DNA from: Mesorhizobium sp. PAMC28654
GTDB lineage: Bacteria; Pseudomonadota; Alphaproteobacteria; Rhizobiales; Rhizobiaceae
Reading direction: 5' to 3'
Length of the DNA stretch: 64,000 nucleotides
Assembly (NCBI RefSeq): GCF_020616515.1
Contig: NZ_CP085135.1
Location: forward strand, 6,061,001 to 6,125,000
Positions 41,053 to 49,210 of this stretch are shown here, in pieces. The stretch's first letter is position 1, and each line of letters starts with the position of its first letter. The position numbers and the translations under genes are program-made. The notes under the pieces were generated by a model that worked only from the letters and a program-made list of their open reading frames with translations, was not told where the DNA came from and made no database searches.

Positions 41053-41697
41053 ATGCGCATTCTCGAGCCATCTGGCTTTTCGTCGACGCGCTTTCCCTTC
41101 CCAGTTGGCCGGATTTGCCGAATGGCATTTCTGGCCCCTTTGCTGTTGGCCGTGCTTCCGACATCGGCAAGCGGGCAAACGGTCATGACGACCGGAGCCT
41201 ATTCGTTCTCCGATGAACTCGGCGGTTTCCACATCACGGGCGCCTCGGGCAATGGGAGCAGGGACGATCCGTTTGTCATCACCGAAGAGCTGAATTCGGC
41301 GACACCGGTGACGCTAACGATCCGTGCGGTGAAACCGATCCAGCCGTTCGGCGTGGCGGGCAAATTCGCCACCGGCATGCTGAAAATGCGCATCGACGTG
41401 CTCAACAATGGCGGGCAAGGCTGGATCGAATTCCAGTTCGAGCTGCAGTCGATCCTCGGCCAGCCGAGCACTGACGACGACGGACTGTCTTTCGACCAAC
41501 CCAACAAGGCGCCGGACTATATCGCGTCCAGCGGCTTCGCCGACTATTATCGGGAATTGGCGCCCTATGACCGCCTGCTGTTCAGGAACGGCAAGATCGA
41601 CCCGCTGAAGACGGCGACCTTCGATTTCCTGATTACCGATCTGGTGCCCAAAAAGACGTTCTGGCTGGTGCAGGAACCGCGCATACCGACGACCTGA
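41053..41697 (+). CDS. Exported hypothetical protein
   Basis: The protein has 214 residues from the ATG at 41053. A basic stretch precedes a hydrophobic core (MAFLAPLLLAVLPTSASG) and then the mature region (QTVMTTGAYSFSDELGGFHITG). An ATG at 41122 at the start of the hydrophobic core is an alternative. The mature part is beta-rich with no recognised family. No clear ribosome-binding site exists for either start. Confidence 0.65.
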   Translation: MRILEPSGFSSTRFPFPVGRICRMAFLAPLLLAVLPTSASGQTVMTTGAYSFSDELGGFHITGASGNGSRDDPFVITEELNSATPVTLTIRAVKPIQPFGVAGKFATGMLKMRIDVLNNGGQGWIEFQFELQSILGQPSTDDDGLSFDQPNKAPDYIASSGFADYYRELAPYDRLLFRNGKIDPLKTATFDFLITDLVPKKTFWLVQEPRIPTT

Positions 41698-41843
41698 ATT
41701 TGAAAAATGCGGCGGTGTGACGCTGACCTCGTTCAACGGAACGAAACGCTGTCATGGCCGTTGGTTCGCATCGGAATGCATCGCGAGCAACGCGCCGCGG
41801 AATAGCGGTGGAGGTGGTCGGTAGCAGTCCCAGGAGAACACAG

Positions 41844-41927
41844 ATGAGCACCACCACGCTTCTTATCATACTCATTGTCATCATTGTATTCGGTGGCGGC
41901 TGGTTTGGCCGAGGCCGCTGGTATTAA
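41844..41927 (+). CDS. Tiny membrane protein, DUF3309-like
   Basis: The frame encodes 27 residues: a hydrophobic helix (TTTLLIILIVIIVFGGGWFG) with an arginine-rich end and the stop TAA at 41925. AGGAG precedes the ATG. DUF3309 proteins have this size and a similar hydrophobic start with a glycine-rich turn. The function is unknown. Confidence 0.6.
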   Translation: MSTTTLLIILIVIIVFGGGWFGRGRWY

Positions 41928-41947
41928 GCAACGGCTGCGAACGCTTT

Positions 41948-43228
41948 TCAGCCACCGTCCCCACGGCAAGCCGCATCATAGTCGGCCAGCACCTGGCCGA
42001 TCGCGGCGTGGAGGATGGAATGGGGATTTCCCGACGGTCCCAGTTCGGCCGGCAGCATCGGCAGGAACTGCCGCATAAGCGTTTCGGGAATGCCGACGCC
42101 GTTGAGCGCCTCGATCAGGCGACCGCAGGCAACGGCGGCGCTGGGGTTGCTCCAGTAGTAGCGGATGCGGTCGCTGTAGCTGTAATGCCGCTGCAGATAG
42201 AGGCTCGTTTCGCTGCCATGATAGTGGCTGTGCCAATGGCCGGGTGATGCCAGCATCACGCGCTCCATGGTGCGGGCAAGCGACCGTTCGCCATAGTCGG
42301 CGACCATTTCGGAGGCGATCAGGTCGAGCCCGTAAAGCGCCTCGCGCAAGGCGAAGGTCAGCCCGGGACCGACCTTGAGGATCGGAAAGCCGTTGCCGAC
42401 AAGTGCCGCCAGCGCCGCGCGGCTCTGGTAGTCGGTGGAGTGAGCCTCGTAGACCAGGGACGGTTCTTCATCGAGCAGTCCGGTCAGCGCCGTCGACGCC
42501 TCGGGCCGGTAGGCGACAACGTTCTGACTGCCGAACTCGACGCCCGGCTGCACGACCACGGCGATGACGCGGCCAAATGCTTCCGCCAGGCCCTCGCGGG
42601 CAAAGATCTCGCGATGAACCTCGATCGTGCGGCGCGCCGCCGCTGCTTGCGTGGGTTTCAGGTCGCTGATCGCGTGGTCGACGCCGCCGGGCGCAGGGAC
42701 TTCGGTGCCGATGATATAGACCGGCAAGGCGCTGCCCGCCGCGCGCGCCGCCTTTTCGGCCGCCTTGGCAAGCCGTGCGGCTCGGGTGGCGATGGTCTCG
42801 TCGTCCAGCGCGGCCGGCTCGCCCGCGCATCCCATCGACGCGTCGAGATGGATCTTTGAGAAGCCGGCCCAGACATAAGCGGTGACCATGGCCTCGGCCT
42901 TGTTCATCGCCCGCGCCGCTGGCTCATTGCGCCACGGGTTCGGCCCGAGATGGTCGCCCCCGAAGATGATCCGCCGGGGGTCGAGACCTTCCTTGCCGGC
43001 GATCTCGCGCACGAAGGCGATGAACAGGTCAGGCGTCATGCCGGTGTAGCCGCCAAACTGGTTGACCTGGTTGCAGGTCGCCTCGATCAGCAGCGTGGTG
43101 TCCGTGTCGGCGACGGCACGCCGGATCGCCGTCTGGATGACGAGCGGATGGGCCGAGCAGATCGAGGTGATGCCGTAGGGCGCTCCATCCTTCCGGGCAG
43201 TGGCGAGGCCTGCAAGCGGGTTGATCAT
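41948..43228 (-). CDS. GatZ/KbaZ-family protein, probable D-tagatose-6-phosphate 4-epimerase
   Basis: The protein has 426 residues and shows the GatZ/KbaZ pattern: [58 protein letters not shown] and [10 protein letters not shown]. Family members were long annotated as tagatose-bisphosphate aldolase subunits, but the form found with sugar kinases in Agrobacterium polyol clusters is a D-tagatose-6-phosphate 4-epimerase. The kinase gene overlaps its start (ATGA). Together they would turn tagatose into fructose 6-phosphate. Epimerase rather than aldolase is inferred from the missing GatY partner. Confidence 0.85.
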   Translation of the reverse strand: MINPLAGLATARKDGAPYGITSICSAHPLVIQTAIRRAVADTDTTLLIEATCNQVNQFGGYTGMTPDLFIAFVREIAGKEGLDPRRIIFGGDHLGPNPWRNEPAARAMNKAEAMVTAYVWAGFSKIHLDASMGCAGEPAALDDETIATRAARLAKAAEKAARAAGSALPVYIIGTEVPAPGGVDHAISDLKPTQAAAARRTIEVHREIFAREGLAEAFGRVIAVVVQPGVEFGSQNVVAYRPEASTALTGLLDEEPSLVYEAHSTDYQSRAALAALVGNGFPILKVGPGLTFALREALYGLDLIASEMVADYGERSLARTMERVMLASPGHWHSHYHGSETSLYLQRHYSYSDRIRYYWSNPSAAVACGRLIEALNGVGIPETLMRQFLPMLPAELGPSGNPHSILHAAIGQVLADYDAACRGDGG

Positions 43229-44208
43229 GCCGCCCTCGCGGTCCCAGCGATGAACTGGTCGAGCACATCGAAGCCGGCGATGCCTTCCATCGGCCCGCGC
43301 CGCGTGACATTGCGGGCGCCGGCGGCATTGGCATAGAACAGCGCTTTCGCGGGCTCCATGCCCTTGCGCCGGCAGGTCAGATAGGTGGCGCCGAAACAGT
43401 CGCCGGCGCCGGTCGGGTCGACTTCCTCCACCAGGAAACCGGCACAGTCGATCCTGGTGCCGTCGGCGCCGAACCGGGAGGAGCCGGCGGCGCCGCGCTT
43501 CAGCACGATCTCGCCGACGCCTCTCGCGATCAACGCCTTGACCGCCTGGTCTTCATCGTCGACCCCGGCGGCTGCAAGCAACTCGTCGCCGGAGGGCAGC
43601 AGCAGGTCGGCATCGTCGACCAGCGCGGCGAATTGCGCGCCGTCGGCGCCTTCGATCAGTTCCTTGCGCACATTGGGATCGAAGGAGGTCGAGCCGCCGC
43701 GCGCACGCACTGACTTCGCCGCATAGCCGACGATTTCCTTCAGCCCGGATATCGACAGGGCCGAGCCCATGACATGCAAATGGCCGGCGCCGTCCGCCAG
43801 GCGGCGCACTTCCTCGGTAAGGCTGATCCGGCCGGCGGCGGATTCGGCGATGTTGTAGACGAAGTCCCTGCCGCCGTCGGGTCGGTAGCGCACGAAGGCG
43901 CTGCCCGTCGGGTAGCGGTCGCTGATCGTCACGGCCGAGACGTCGACGCCGTCGCGCCTCAGCCTTTCCAGATTGATCGTTCCAAAATCGTCGCGGCCAA
44001 CGCAGCCGATGATGCCGGCGCCGCCCCCCAGCTTCGCGACCTGATCGATGAAGATGGCGGGAGCACCGCTCGGATAGGGGCCCATCAGCGTCTGCGGCTC
44101 GAGGAAGCCCAGGCCCCGGTCCGTCGCCATGATCTCGACCAGGATTTCGCCGGCGGCAATCGTCGGCCCGGCGGATTCGGCGGCGATCTCCCTACGGGGA
44201 AGGCTCAT
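43225..44208 (-). CDS. PfkB family sugar kinase (probable tagatose or fructose kinase)
   Basis: The protein has 327 residues from the ATG with AAGGA upstream. The PfkB marks are [19 protein letters not shown] near the N-terminus and the C-terminal [21 protein letters not shown] with the DTGAGD-type catalytic Asp (here DPTGAGD). It phosphorylates a ketose with ATP. The gene overlaps the GatZ-like gene by 4 bp and is divergent from the polyol-binding protein gene. Tagatose is the best guess because the next enzyme acts on tagatose phosphate in related clusters. Confidence 0.88.
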   Translation of the reverse strand: MSLPRREIAAESAGPTIAAGEILVEIMATDRGLGFLEPQTLMGPYPSGAPAIFIDQVAKLGGGAGIIGCVGRDDFGTINLERLRRDGVDVSAVTISDRYPTGSAFVRYRPDGGRDFVYNIAESAAGRISLTEEVRRLADGAGHLHVMGSALSISGLKEIVGYAAKSVRARGGSTSFDPNVRKELIEGADGAQFAALVDDADLLLPSGDELLAAAGVDDEDQAVKALIARGVGEIVLKRGAAGSSRFGADGTRIDCAGFLVEEVDPTGAGDCFGATYLTCRRKGMEPAKALFYANAAGARNVTRRGPMEGIAGFDVLDQFIAGTARAA

Positions 44209-44321
44209 TGCTGCAATTCCTTCTCGTCCCCAGCCAGCCGGACGCGGGCGGCGTGCGGCCCGCACGATAGCGCCTGGCTGCAACCGAGGTAAATCGCGGC
44301 GAAAGCGAAGTCAACAAAAAC

Positions 44322-44335
44322 TGTACGTGCGTGCA
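44322..44335. promoter_or_regulatory. Half-site motif facing the kinase operon
   Basis: TGTACGTGCGTGCA here, read in reverse as TGCACGCACGTACA, agrees with TACACGCATGTTCA at 44464-44477 at 11 of 14 positions. Its position near the start of the divergent kinase operon suggests that both operons share one regulator, probably the LacI protein encoded at 48 kb. Confidence 0.45.
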
Positions 44336-44431
44336 TTTTATTTAATTCACGCGCGGCTTTTATGGAGAGCCGCTTAGCGGTTTACCGCACAGAGGGCGCG
44401 GTTATCAGCCAAAAATCAGGTCCGGCGGCGC

Positions 44432-44462
44432 TTGACACGAATACACGCCAGGGCAATAGAAT
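44432..44462 (+). promoter_or_regulatory. Promoter of the polyol-binding protein gene
   Basis: A consensus TTGACA lies at 44432-44437 and a TAGAAT at 44457-44462, with a 19-base spacer (slightly long). The operator palindrome begins six bases after it, so a bound repressor would sit at the start of transcription. Confidence 0.5.
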
Positions 44463-44467
44463 ATACA

Positions 44468-44489
44468 CGCATGTTCATTTCTACATGCG
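44468..44489. promoter_or_regulatory. Operator palindrome of the polyol operon (CGCATGT-N8-ACATGCG)
   Basis: The two 7-bp halves are exact complements with an 8-base spacer. It lies between the promoter-like hexamers and the start codon at 44512. Related half-sites occur at 44322-44335. Confidence 0.6.
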
Positions 44490-44511
44490 CATTCGTAAAG
44501 GAGGAGACGAA

Positions 44512-45831
44512 ATGCCATCAGGAAAATTTATTGCAATGCTCGCCGCGTCCGTCGCTGCATCAGCGCTGACGGCAAGTGCCGCCTTGTCCGAGGAGATCAC
44601 GGTCGCGACGGTCAACAATGGCGACATGATCATCATGCAGAAGCTGTCGCCCGAGTGGGAGAAGGCGACCGGAAACAAGGTGAACTGGCTGGTGCTGGAG
44701 GAGAATGTCCTGCGCGAGCGGGTCACCACCGACATCGCGACCAAGGCCGGCCAGTTCGACGTGCTGACGATCGGCGGCTATGAAACGCCGATCTGGGGCA
44801 AGAATGGCTGGCTGGCACCACTCAACGATCTCGGCGCCGACTATGATTACGACGATCTGATCGCTCCGGTCCGCAGCGGCCTGACGGTCGACGGCAAGCT
44901 TTACGCCGTGCCTTTCTACGCCGAAAGCTCATTCACCCTCTACCGCAAGGATCTGTTCGACGCCGCCGGCCTGAAGATGCCGGAGACGCCGACCTACGAC
45001 CAGATCAAGGAGTTTGCCGCCAAGCTCACCGACAAGTCGAAGGAACAGTACGGCCTTTGCCTGCGCGGCAAGCCGGGCTGGGGCGAGAACATGGCCTTCG
45101 TCGGCACTCTGGTGAATACATTCGGCGGCCGCTGGTTCGACATGGACTGGAAGCCGCAGATCAATTCGCCGGCATGGAAGCAGGCGATCGGCTGGTATGT
45201 CGACGCGATGAAGCAATACGGACCTCCGGGCGTGAGTTCCAACGGCTTCAACGAAAACCAGGCGCTGTTCGCCTCGGGACATTGCGCTATCTGGATCGAT
45301 GCCACATCGGCGGCGGGCCGCGTCTATGATCCCAAGCAAAGCAAGGTCGCCGACAAGGTTGCCTTCGCCAAGGCGCCGGTGGCGGTCACGCCCAATGGCT
45401 CGGCCTGGGGCTGGGCATGGAGCCTGGCCATTCCGGCTACTTCCAAAAAGGCGGAGGCCGCGAAGTCGTTCGTGAAGTGGGCGACATCGAAAGCCTATGT
45501 CCAGCGCGTCGGCGAGACCGAAGGCTGGGTCGCCGCACCTCCGGGAACGCGCAAGTCCACCTATGCCAGCCCGGACTACCAGAAGGCGGCGCCTTTCGCC
45601 GCGACGGTGCTTTCGGCGATCGAATCCGCCGATCCGACCAAGCAGACCAAGGATCCGGTGCCGTATACCGGTATCCAGTTCGTCGCCATCCCGGAATTCC
45701 AGGGCATCGGAACCCAGGTCGGCCAGGCGGTCGCTGCGGCGGTAACCGGACAGCAATCGGTGGATGACGCACTCGACGGCGCACAGAGTGCAGTGGAGAA
45801 GACGATGACGGAGGCAGGGTACATCAAATAG
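44512..45831 (+). CDS. Polyol (sorbitol/mannitol/galactitol) ABC transporter substrate-binding protein
   Basis: The protein has 439 residues from the ATG after a strong AAAGGAGGA site; the signal peptide ends near ALS-EEI. TVNNGDMIIMQKLSPEWEKATG, FDVLTIGGYETPIWGKNGWLAPL and YAVPFYAESSFTLYRKDLFDAAGL match the SmoE/MtlE group of polyol binders. It captures the polyol in the periplasm. Unusually, no permease or ATPase gene follows: the next genes are dehydrogenases after a 214-bp gap with hairpins. The transport partners must be encoded elsewhere or have been lost. Confidence 0.9.
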   Translation: MPSGKFIAMLAASVAASALTASAALSEEITVATVNNGDMIIMQKLSPEWEKATGNKVNWLVLEENVLRERVTTDIATKAGQFDVLTIGGYETPIWGKNGWLAPLNDLGADYDYDDLIAPVRSGLTVDGKLYAVPFYAESSFTLYRKDLFDAAGLKMPETPTYDQIKEFAAKLTDKSKEQYGLCLRGKPGWGENMAFVGTLVNTFGGRWFDMDWKPQINSPAWKQAIGWYVDAMKQYGPPGVSSNGFNENQALFASGHCAIWIDATSAAGRVYDPKQSKVADKVAFAKAPVAVTPNGSAWGWAWSLAIPATSKKAEAAKSFVKWATSKAYVQRVGETEGWVAAPPGTRKSTYASPDYQKAAPFAATVLSAIESADPTKQTKDPVPYTGIQFVAIPEFQGIGTQVGQAVAAAVTGQQSVDDALDGAQSAVEKTMTEAGYIK

Positions 45832-45870
45832 CCCGAGCTCAAGTCCATACAGGTGGACTCATACAGGTAG

Positions 45871-45953
45871 CCAAGCGGCGGGGCCGCCCTTGGCGATCCG
45901 CGCCTGTAGTGACCTCCCATCGAAGCAGGCCGGAGGATGCGCGGATCCGCCAA
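45871..45953. repeat. Stem-loop pair in the gap after the polyol-binding protein gene
   Basis: CCAAG-C-GGCGG (45871-45881) pairs with CCGCC-CTTGG (45884-45893). TTGGCGATCCGCGC (45890-45903) pairs with GCGCGGATCCGCCAA (45939-45953) with one unmatched base. The hairpins could stabilise the upstream mRNA or end part of its transcripts. The 214-bp gap holds no gene remnant that I can recognise. Confidence 0.5.
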
Positions 45954-46045
45954 GGCGGGTCCGTGCGTTCGTTGGCGGCAGCCCGGCGTGACGTCGCACT
46001 CCGCCATCTGGCTGATATCTTTCGAAAACCCAGGAAGAATTCGAC

Positions 46046-46816
46046 ATGAAGCTGAACAACAAGATTGCCCTCATAACAGGCGGTGCGCGTGGCATTGGCC
46101 TCGGCTTCGCGCAGGCCTATGCGCGCGAAGGCGCCAGGGTGGTGATCGCCGATATCGACATCGAGCGCGCGACGCGGGCCGCCGCCGAGATCGGCGCGGC
46201 GGCCAGCGCCGTCAGGCTCGACGTCAGCGACCTCGATGCGATTGAGAGCGTTGTCGCCAAGGTCGATAGCGATTTCGGCGGCATCGACATCCTCGTCAAC
46301 AATGCGGCCGTCTTCGACATGGCGCCGATAACCGATATCACCGAAGCGAGCTACGACCGGGTGTTCGCCATCAACCTCAAGGGGCCGCTGTTCATGATGA
46401 AGGCGGTGGCCAACGTCATGATCGCGCGCGGTCGCGGCGGCAAGATCATCAACATGGCAAGCCAGGCCGGCCGCCGCGGCGAGGCGCTGGTGACGCTTTA
46501 CTGCGCCTCCAAGGCAGCGATCATCTCGGCGACCCAGTCGGCGGCACTTGCGCTGGTGAAGCACGGCATCAACGTCAACGCGATCGCGCCCGGTGTCGTC
46601 GATGGCGAGCATTGGGAGGTTGTGGATGCGCATTTCGCCCGCTGGGAAGGGCTGAAGCCGGGCGAGAAGAAGGCGGCGGTGGCGAAGTCCGTTCCGATCG
46701 GCCGGTTCGCGCAGCCGCAGGATATTGCCGGGCTTGCCGTGTTCCTGGCTTCGTCCGACAGCGACTATATCCTGGCGCAGACCTACAATGTCGACGGCGG
46801 CAACTGGATGAGCTGA
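46046..46816 (+). CDS. smoS: Sorbitol/galactitol dehydrogenase, SmoS-like SDR
   Basis: The protein has 256 residues. TGGARGIGLG (residues 11-20) is the NAD motif, NNAA follows, and the catalytic Ser139, Tyr152 and Lys156 are in place (SQAGRRGEALVTLYCASK). The C-terminal YNVDGGNWMS and GVVDGEHWEVVDAHF segments match Rhodobacter SmoS very closely. It oxidises D-glucitol to fructose and galactitol to tagatose in that family. With the kinase and GatZ-like genes it fits a galactitol or sorbitol route. Confidence 0.9.
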   Translation: MKLNNKIALITGGARGIGLGFAQAYAREGARVVIADIDIERATRAAAEIGAAASAVRLDVSDLDAIESVVAKVDSDFGGIDILVNNAAVFDMAPITDITEASYDRVFAINLKGPLFMMKAVANVMIARGRGGKIINMASQAGRRGEALVTLYCASKAAIISATQSAALALVKHGINVNAIAPGVVDGEHWEVVDAHFARWEGLKPGEKKAAVAKSVPIGRFAQPQDIAGLAVFLASSDSDYILAQTYNVDGGNWMS

Positions 46817-46857
46817 CGCGTGCCTGAGCCGCGCCGTCCGGAACAAGGGAGACAGAC

Positions 46858-47871
46858 ATGAAGGCCATCCGATTTACCGCCGCGGGCGTCGCCGGCATGG
46901 CGGATCTCGATCTGCCAGAGATTAAACCGGGACACGCTTTGGTGCGGGTTCGCGCGGCCGGGCTTTGCCATACCGATATCGAGGTGCTGCATGGCCGCTA
47001 CGGGGAGGGCGCGTTTCCCTTGGTTCCAGGTCACGAATATGCTGGAATGGTCGAGGCGGTCGCCGACGACGTCACCACCGTCAGGACAGGCGACCGGGTT
47101 GCCGTCGACCCCAACATTCCCTGTGGCCATTGTGCCGCCTGCATGAAGGGCCTGACCAATCTGTGCGCGGGGCTGAGGGCCTACGGCGTGACCGAGAATG
47201 GCGGTTTCGCCGAGTTCAGCCTCGTTGCCGTTGATCATCTGCACGGGATCGGCGATCTCCCGTTCGAGACGGCGGCGCTCGCCGAGCCGCTCGCCTGCGT
47301 CCTCAATGGTCTTGGTGCCGCCGGGATCGAAGCCGGCGCGCGTGCGCCCGGCACGGCGCTTGTCTTTGGCGCGGGGCCGATCGGCCTGCTCCTGGCGTTG
47401 TCGCTCAAGGCCAAGGGCGTGGGAAAAGTGGCGGTCGCCGACATCAGCGAACAGCGCCTTGCCTTTGCCGAGTCTCTCGGGCTGGAGCCGCTGATGTCCG
47501 GTTCGCAGGCGCTGTCGGCGCGCGCGCGCGGCTTCGATTTCGTCGCCGACGCCACCGGCGTCGCCAAGGTGGTCGAAGGCATGATCGGCTTCACCGCCGA
47601 TGGCGGCACGGCGCTGGTCTTCGGCGTCTGCGCGCCCGATGCCCGGATCTCGGTCGCACCGTTCGAGATATTTCGCCGGCAGATCAGGCTGGCCGGGTCG
47701 CATTCGCTCAACCGCAACATCCCGCAGGCGCTCGACATCCTCGCCCAAGACGATGGCACGATGGCGCGGCTGGTCAGCCACCAGTTGCCGCTTTCGGAAC
47801 TGCTGCCATTCTTCGCCAAGGCCAGCGGCGACCCGACGACGATGAAGGTACAGTTCTCGGCGGAATCCTAG
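46858..47871 (+). CDS. Zinc-dependent alcohol dehydrogenase, possible altritol/galactitol dehydrogenase
   Basis: The protein has 337 residues. The catalytic zinc ligands Cys37 (AAGLCHTD), His59 and Glu60 (VPGHEYAG) are present, as is the structural zinc group with Cys89, Cys92, Cys95 and Cys103. The NAD-binding GAGPIGLLLALSLKAKG motif follows. It oxidises a secondary alcohol of a polyol. In the related Agrobacterium cluster a member of this family is D-altritol 5-dehydrogenase, which also leads to tagatose. The exact substrate here is inferred. Confidence 0.88.
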   Translation: MKAIRFTAAGVAGMADLDLPEIKPGHALVRVRAAGLCHTDIEVLHGRYGEGAFPLVPGHEYAGMVEAVADDVTTVRTGDRVAVDPNIPCGHCAACMKGLTNLCAGLRAYGVTENGGFAEFSLVAVDHLHGIGDLPFETAALAEPLACVLNGLGAAGIEAGARAPGTALVFGAGPIGLLLALSLKAKGVGKVAVADISEQRLAFAESLGLEPLMSGSQALSARARGFDFVADATGVAKVVEGMIGFTADGGTALVFGVCAPDARISVAPFEIFRRQIRLAGSHSLNRNIPQALDILAQDDGTMARLVSHQLPLSELLPFFAKASGDPTTMKVQFSAES

Positions 47872-47923
47872 ACCGTGGCCTGCGCGGGAAAGACAGATGC
47901 TTCGCCTTTCGGCGGAACGGTGA

Positions 47924-47941
47924 CTCATCTATCAAGATGAG
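47924..47941. promoter_or_regulatory. Short inverted repeat before the LacI gene
   Basis: CTCATCT-ATCA-AGATGAG is an exact 7-4-7 inverted repeat just after the dehydrogenase gene. It could be a hairpin or an operator, but no second copy is seen. Confidence 0.4.
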
Positions 47942-47942
47942 A

Positions 47943-48044
47943 GAGCGCGTCGCGCCTGAACGGATTCATGCGACGCGCTCCAGGTCTTTGTTTTTATGCA
48001 TGTCGTTTTCCCAAAACCGCCGAACACTTTTGGGCGACATGCAA
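47943..48044. repeat. Palindromic intergenic repeat, family B
   Basis: GAGCGCGTCGC (47943-47953) pairs exactly with GCGACGCGCTC (47970-47980). GCATGTCG with CCCAAAA (47998-48016) pairs with TTTTGGG-CGACATGC (48028-48042) around a four-T bulge. The CAGGTCTTTGTTTTTATGCATGTCG segment is typical of the Mesorhizobium intergenic mosaic repeats. It lies between the dehydrogenase and LacI genes. Confidence 0.7.
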
Positions 48045-48058
48045 TAGGGAGCGCGTGA

Positions 48059-49090
48059 ATGGCAAAGACGATCAGGACGATGGAGGACTTTTCGGCCTTT
48101 GTCGGTCTGTCTCGCACGACGGTTTCCAAATATTTCAACGATCCCAACTCGGTAAGGAAGAACACGCGCAGCGCCATCGAGGTGGCGCTGAAGAAATCCG
48201 ACTTCCGGCCTTCCATGTTCGCCGTCAATCTCAACCGCCGACGCAGCAACATCCTGGGCGTCATCATCCCGAATTCGACCGATCCCTTCTACATGGCGCT
48301 GACGCGCCGCATCGAGACGATCGCCAATGAAGCAGGGTTCCTGGCCTTCGTGCTGTCCTCGGACGGACGCGCCGAAATGGAAGACCAGGCTATCCAGACG
48401 TTCAAGTCGATGAACATCGCCGGCGCCATCATCGCGCCGCTTGGCGTGCAGTCGCACCATCGCATCCTGGCGGAACTCGGAGCGAGCATCCCGCTGATCT
48501 ATGTCGACTCGCCGCTGGACGAGACCTCCTCCTTCGTCGGCACCGACAACCGACAGAGTTTTCGGCTCATCGTCGATTATCTCTGCCGGTCCGGCGCGCC
48601 GCCCTGTTACTTCGCCATGCCACTCGTCAACAACAACGCCAATGCCCGGCAGGATGCCTATGTCGAGGCCATGCGGCAGTTCAAGATGACGCCGAGCATC
48701 GTGCCAGTTACCGACACGCGGTCGTGGGATTTCGAGAAATTCGGCTTTGACGAGGCGCTCCGCATCCTGAAGGGGCCGGGCTTTGCGACCAGGACGGTGC
48801 TCTGCGCCAATGACCGCGTCGCGCTCGGCGTGATCGCGGCTGCGTATCAGTTGGGCCTGAAGGTGGGGCACGGGGCGGATTGCGACCTGCGGGTCGCCGG
48901 GCATGACGACCACCCGCTGTCACGATATGCCTGTCCGCCGCTCACAACGGTCGCGCAGAACTACAACGAGATCGGCCGGCTAGCCATCGAGCTTCTGCTG
49001 GAGAGGCTCGATGAGAAATCGCCTGCGGCAAAACCGGGAGCCGGCCGCATCCTGCTGAACGCCGAGCTGATGTTGCGAAGTTCGGCCTGA
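48059..49090 (+). CDS. LacI family transcriptional regulator of the polyol cluster
   Basis: The protein has 343 residues. The helix-turn-helix is FSAFVGLSRTTVSKYFNDPNSVRKNTRSAIEVALK, with the hinge and then RRSNILGVIIPNSTDPFYMALTRRIE, the ligand domain. The first residues (AKTIRTMEDFSAFVGLSR) differ slightly from most LacI proteins but the fold is clear. It is the last gene of the sugar cluster and the best candidate to bind the CGCATGT palindrome near 44.5 kb. GGGAG precedes the ATG. Confidence 0.88.
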   Translation: MAKTIRTMEDFSAFVGLSRTTVSKYFNDPNSVRKNTRSAIEVALKKSDFRPSMFAVNLNRRRSNILGVIIPNSTDPFYMALTRRIETIANEAGFLAFVLSSDGRAEMEDQAIQTFKSMNIAGAIIAPLGVQSHHRILAELGASIPLIYVDSPLDETSSFVGTDNRQSFRLIVDYLCRSGAPPCYFAMPLVNNNANARQDAYVEAMRQFKMTPSIVPVTDTRSWDFEKFGFDEALRILKGPGFATRTVLCANDRVALGVIAAAYQLGLKVGHGADCDLRVAGHDDHPLSRYACPPLTTVAQNYNEIGRLAIELLLERLDEKSPAAKPGAGRILLNAELMLRSSA

Positions 49091-49210
49091 CCCGTCAGGG
49101 GCCGTCCAGGAAGCATATCATGCGTCGTTCGAATATGCTGTTTTAGCGGTAACTGTTTCTTGTTGGGTTTTGTGCACATTGGCCGTGATTTGCGCGGGCA
49201 AACCCAGGGC

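Noticed and set aside
45832..46045. Remnant of a permease gene
   Set aside because: No membrane-type reading frame or homologous piece could be found in the 214-bp gap; only hairpins are visible.
45839..46846. A 335-residue open frame opposite the SmoS-like gene
   Set aside because: It is an antisense shadow; the sense gene carries the full catalytic set.
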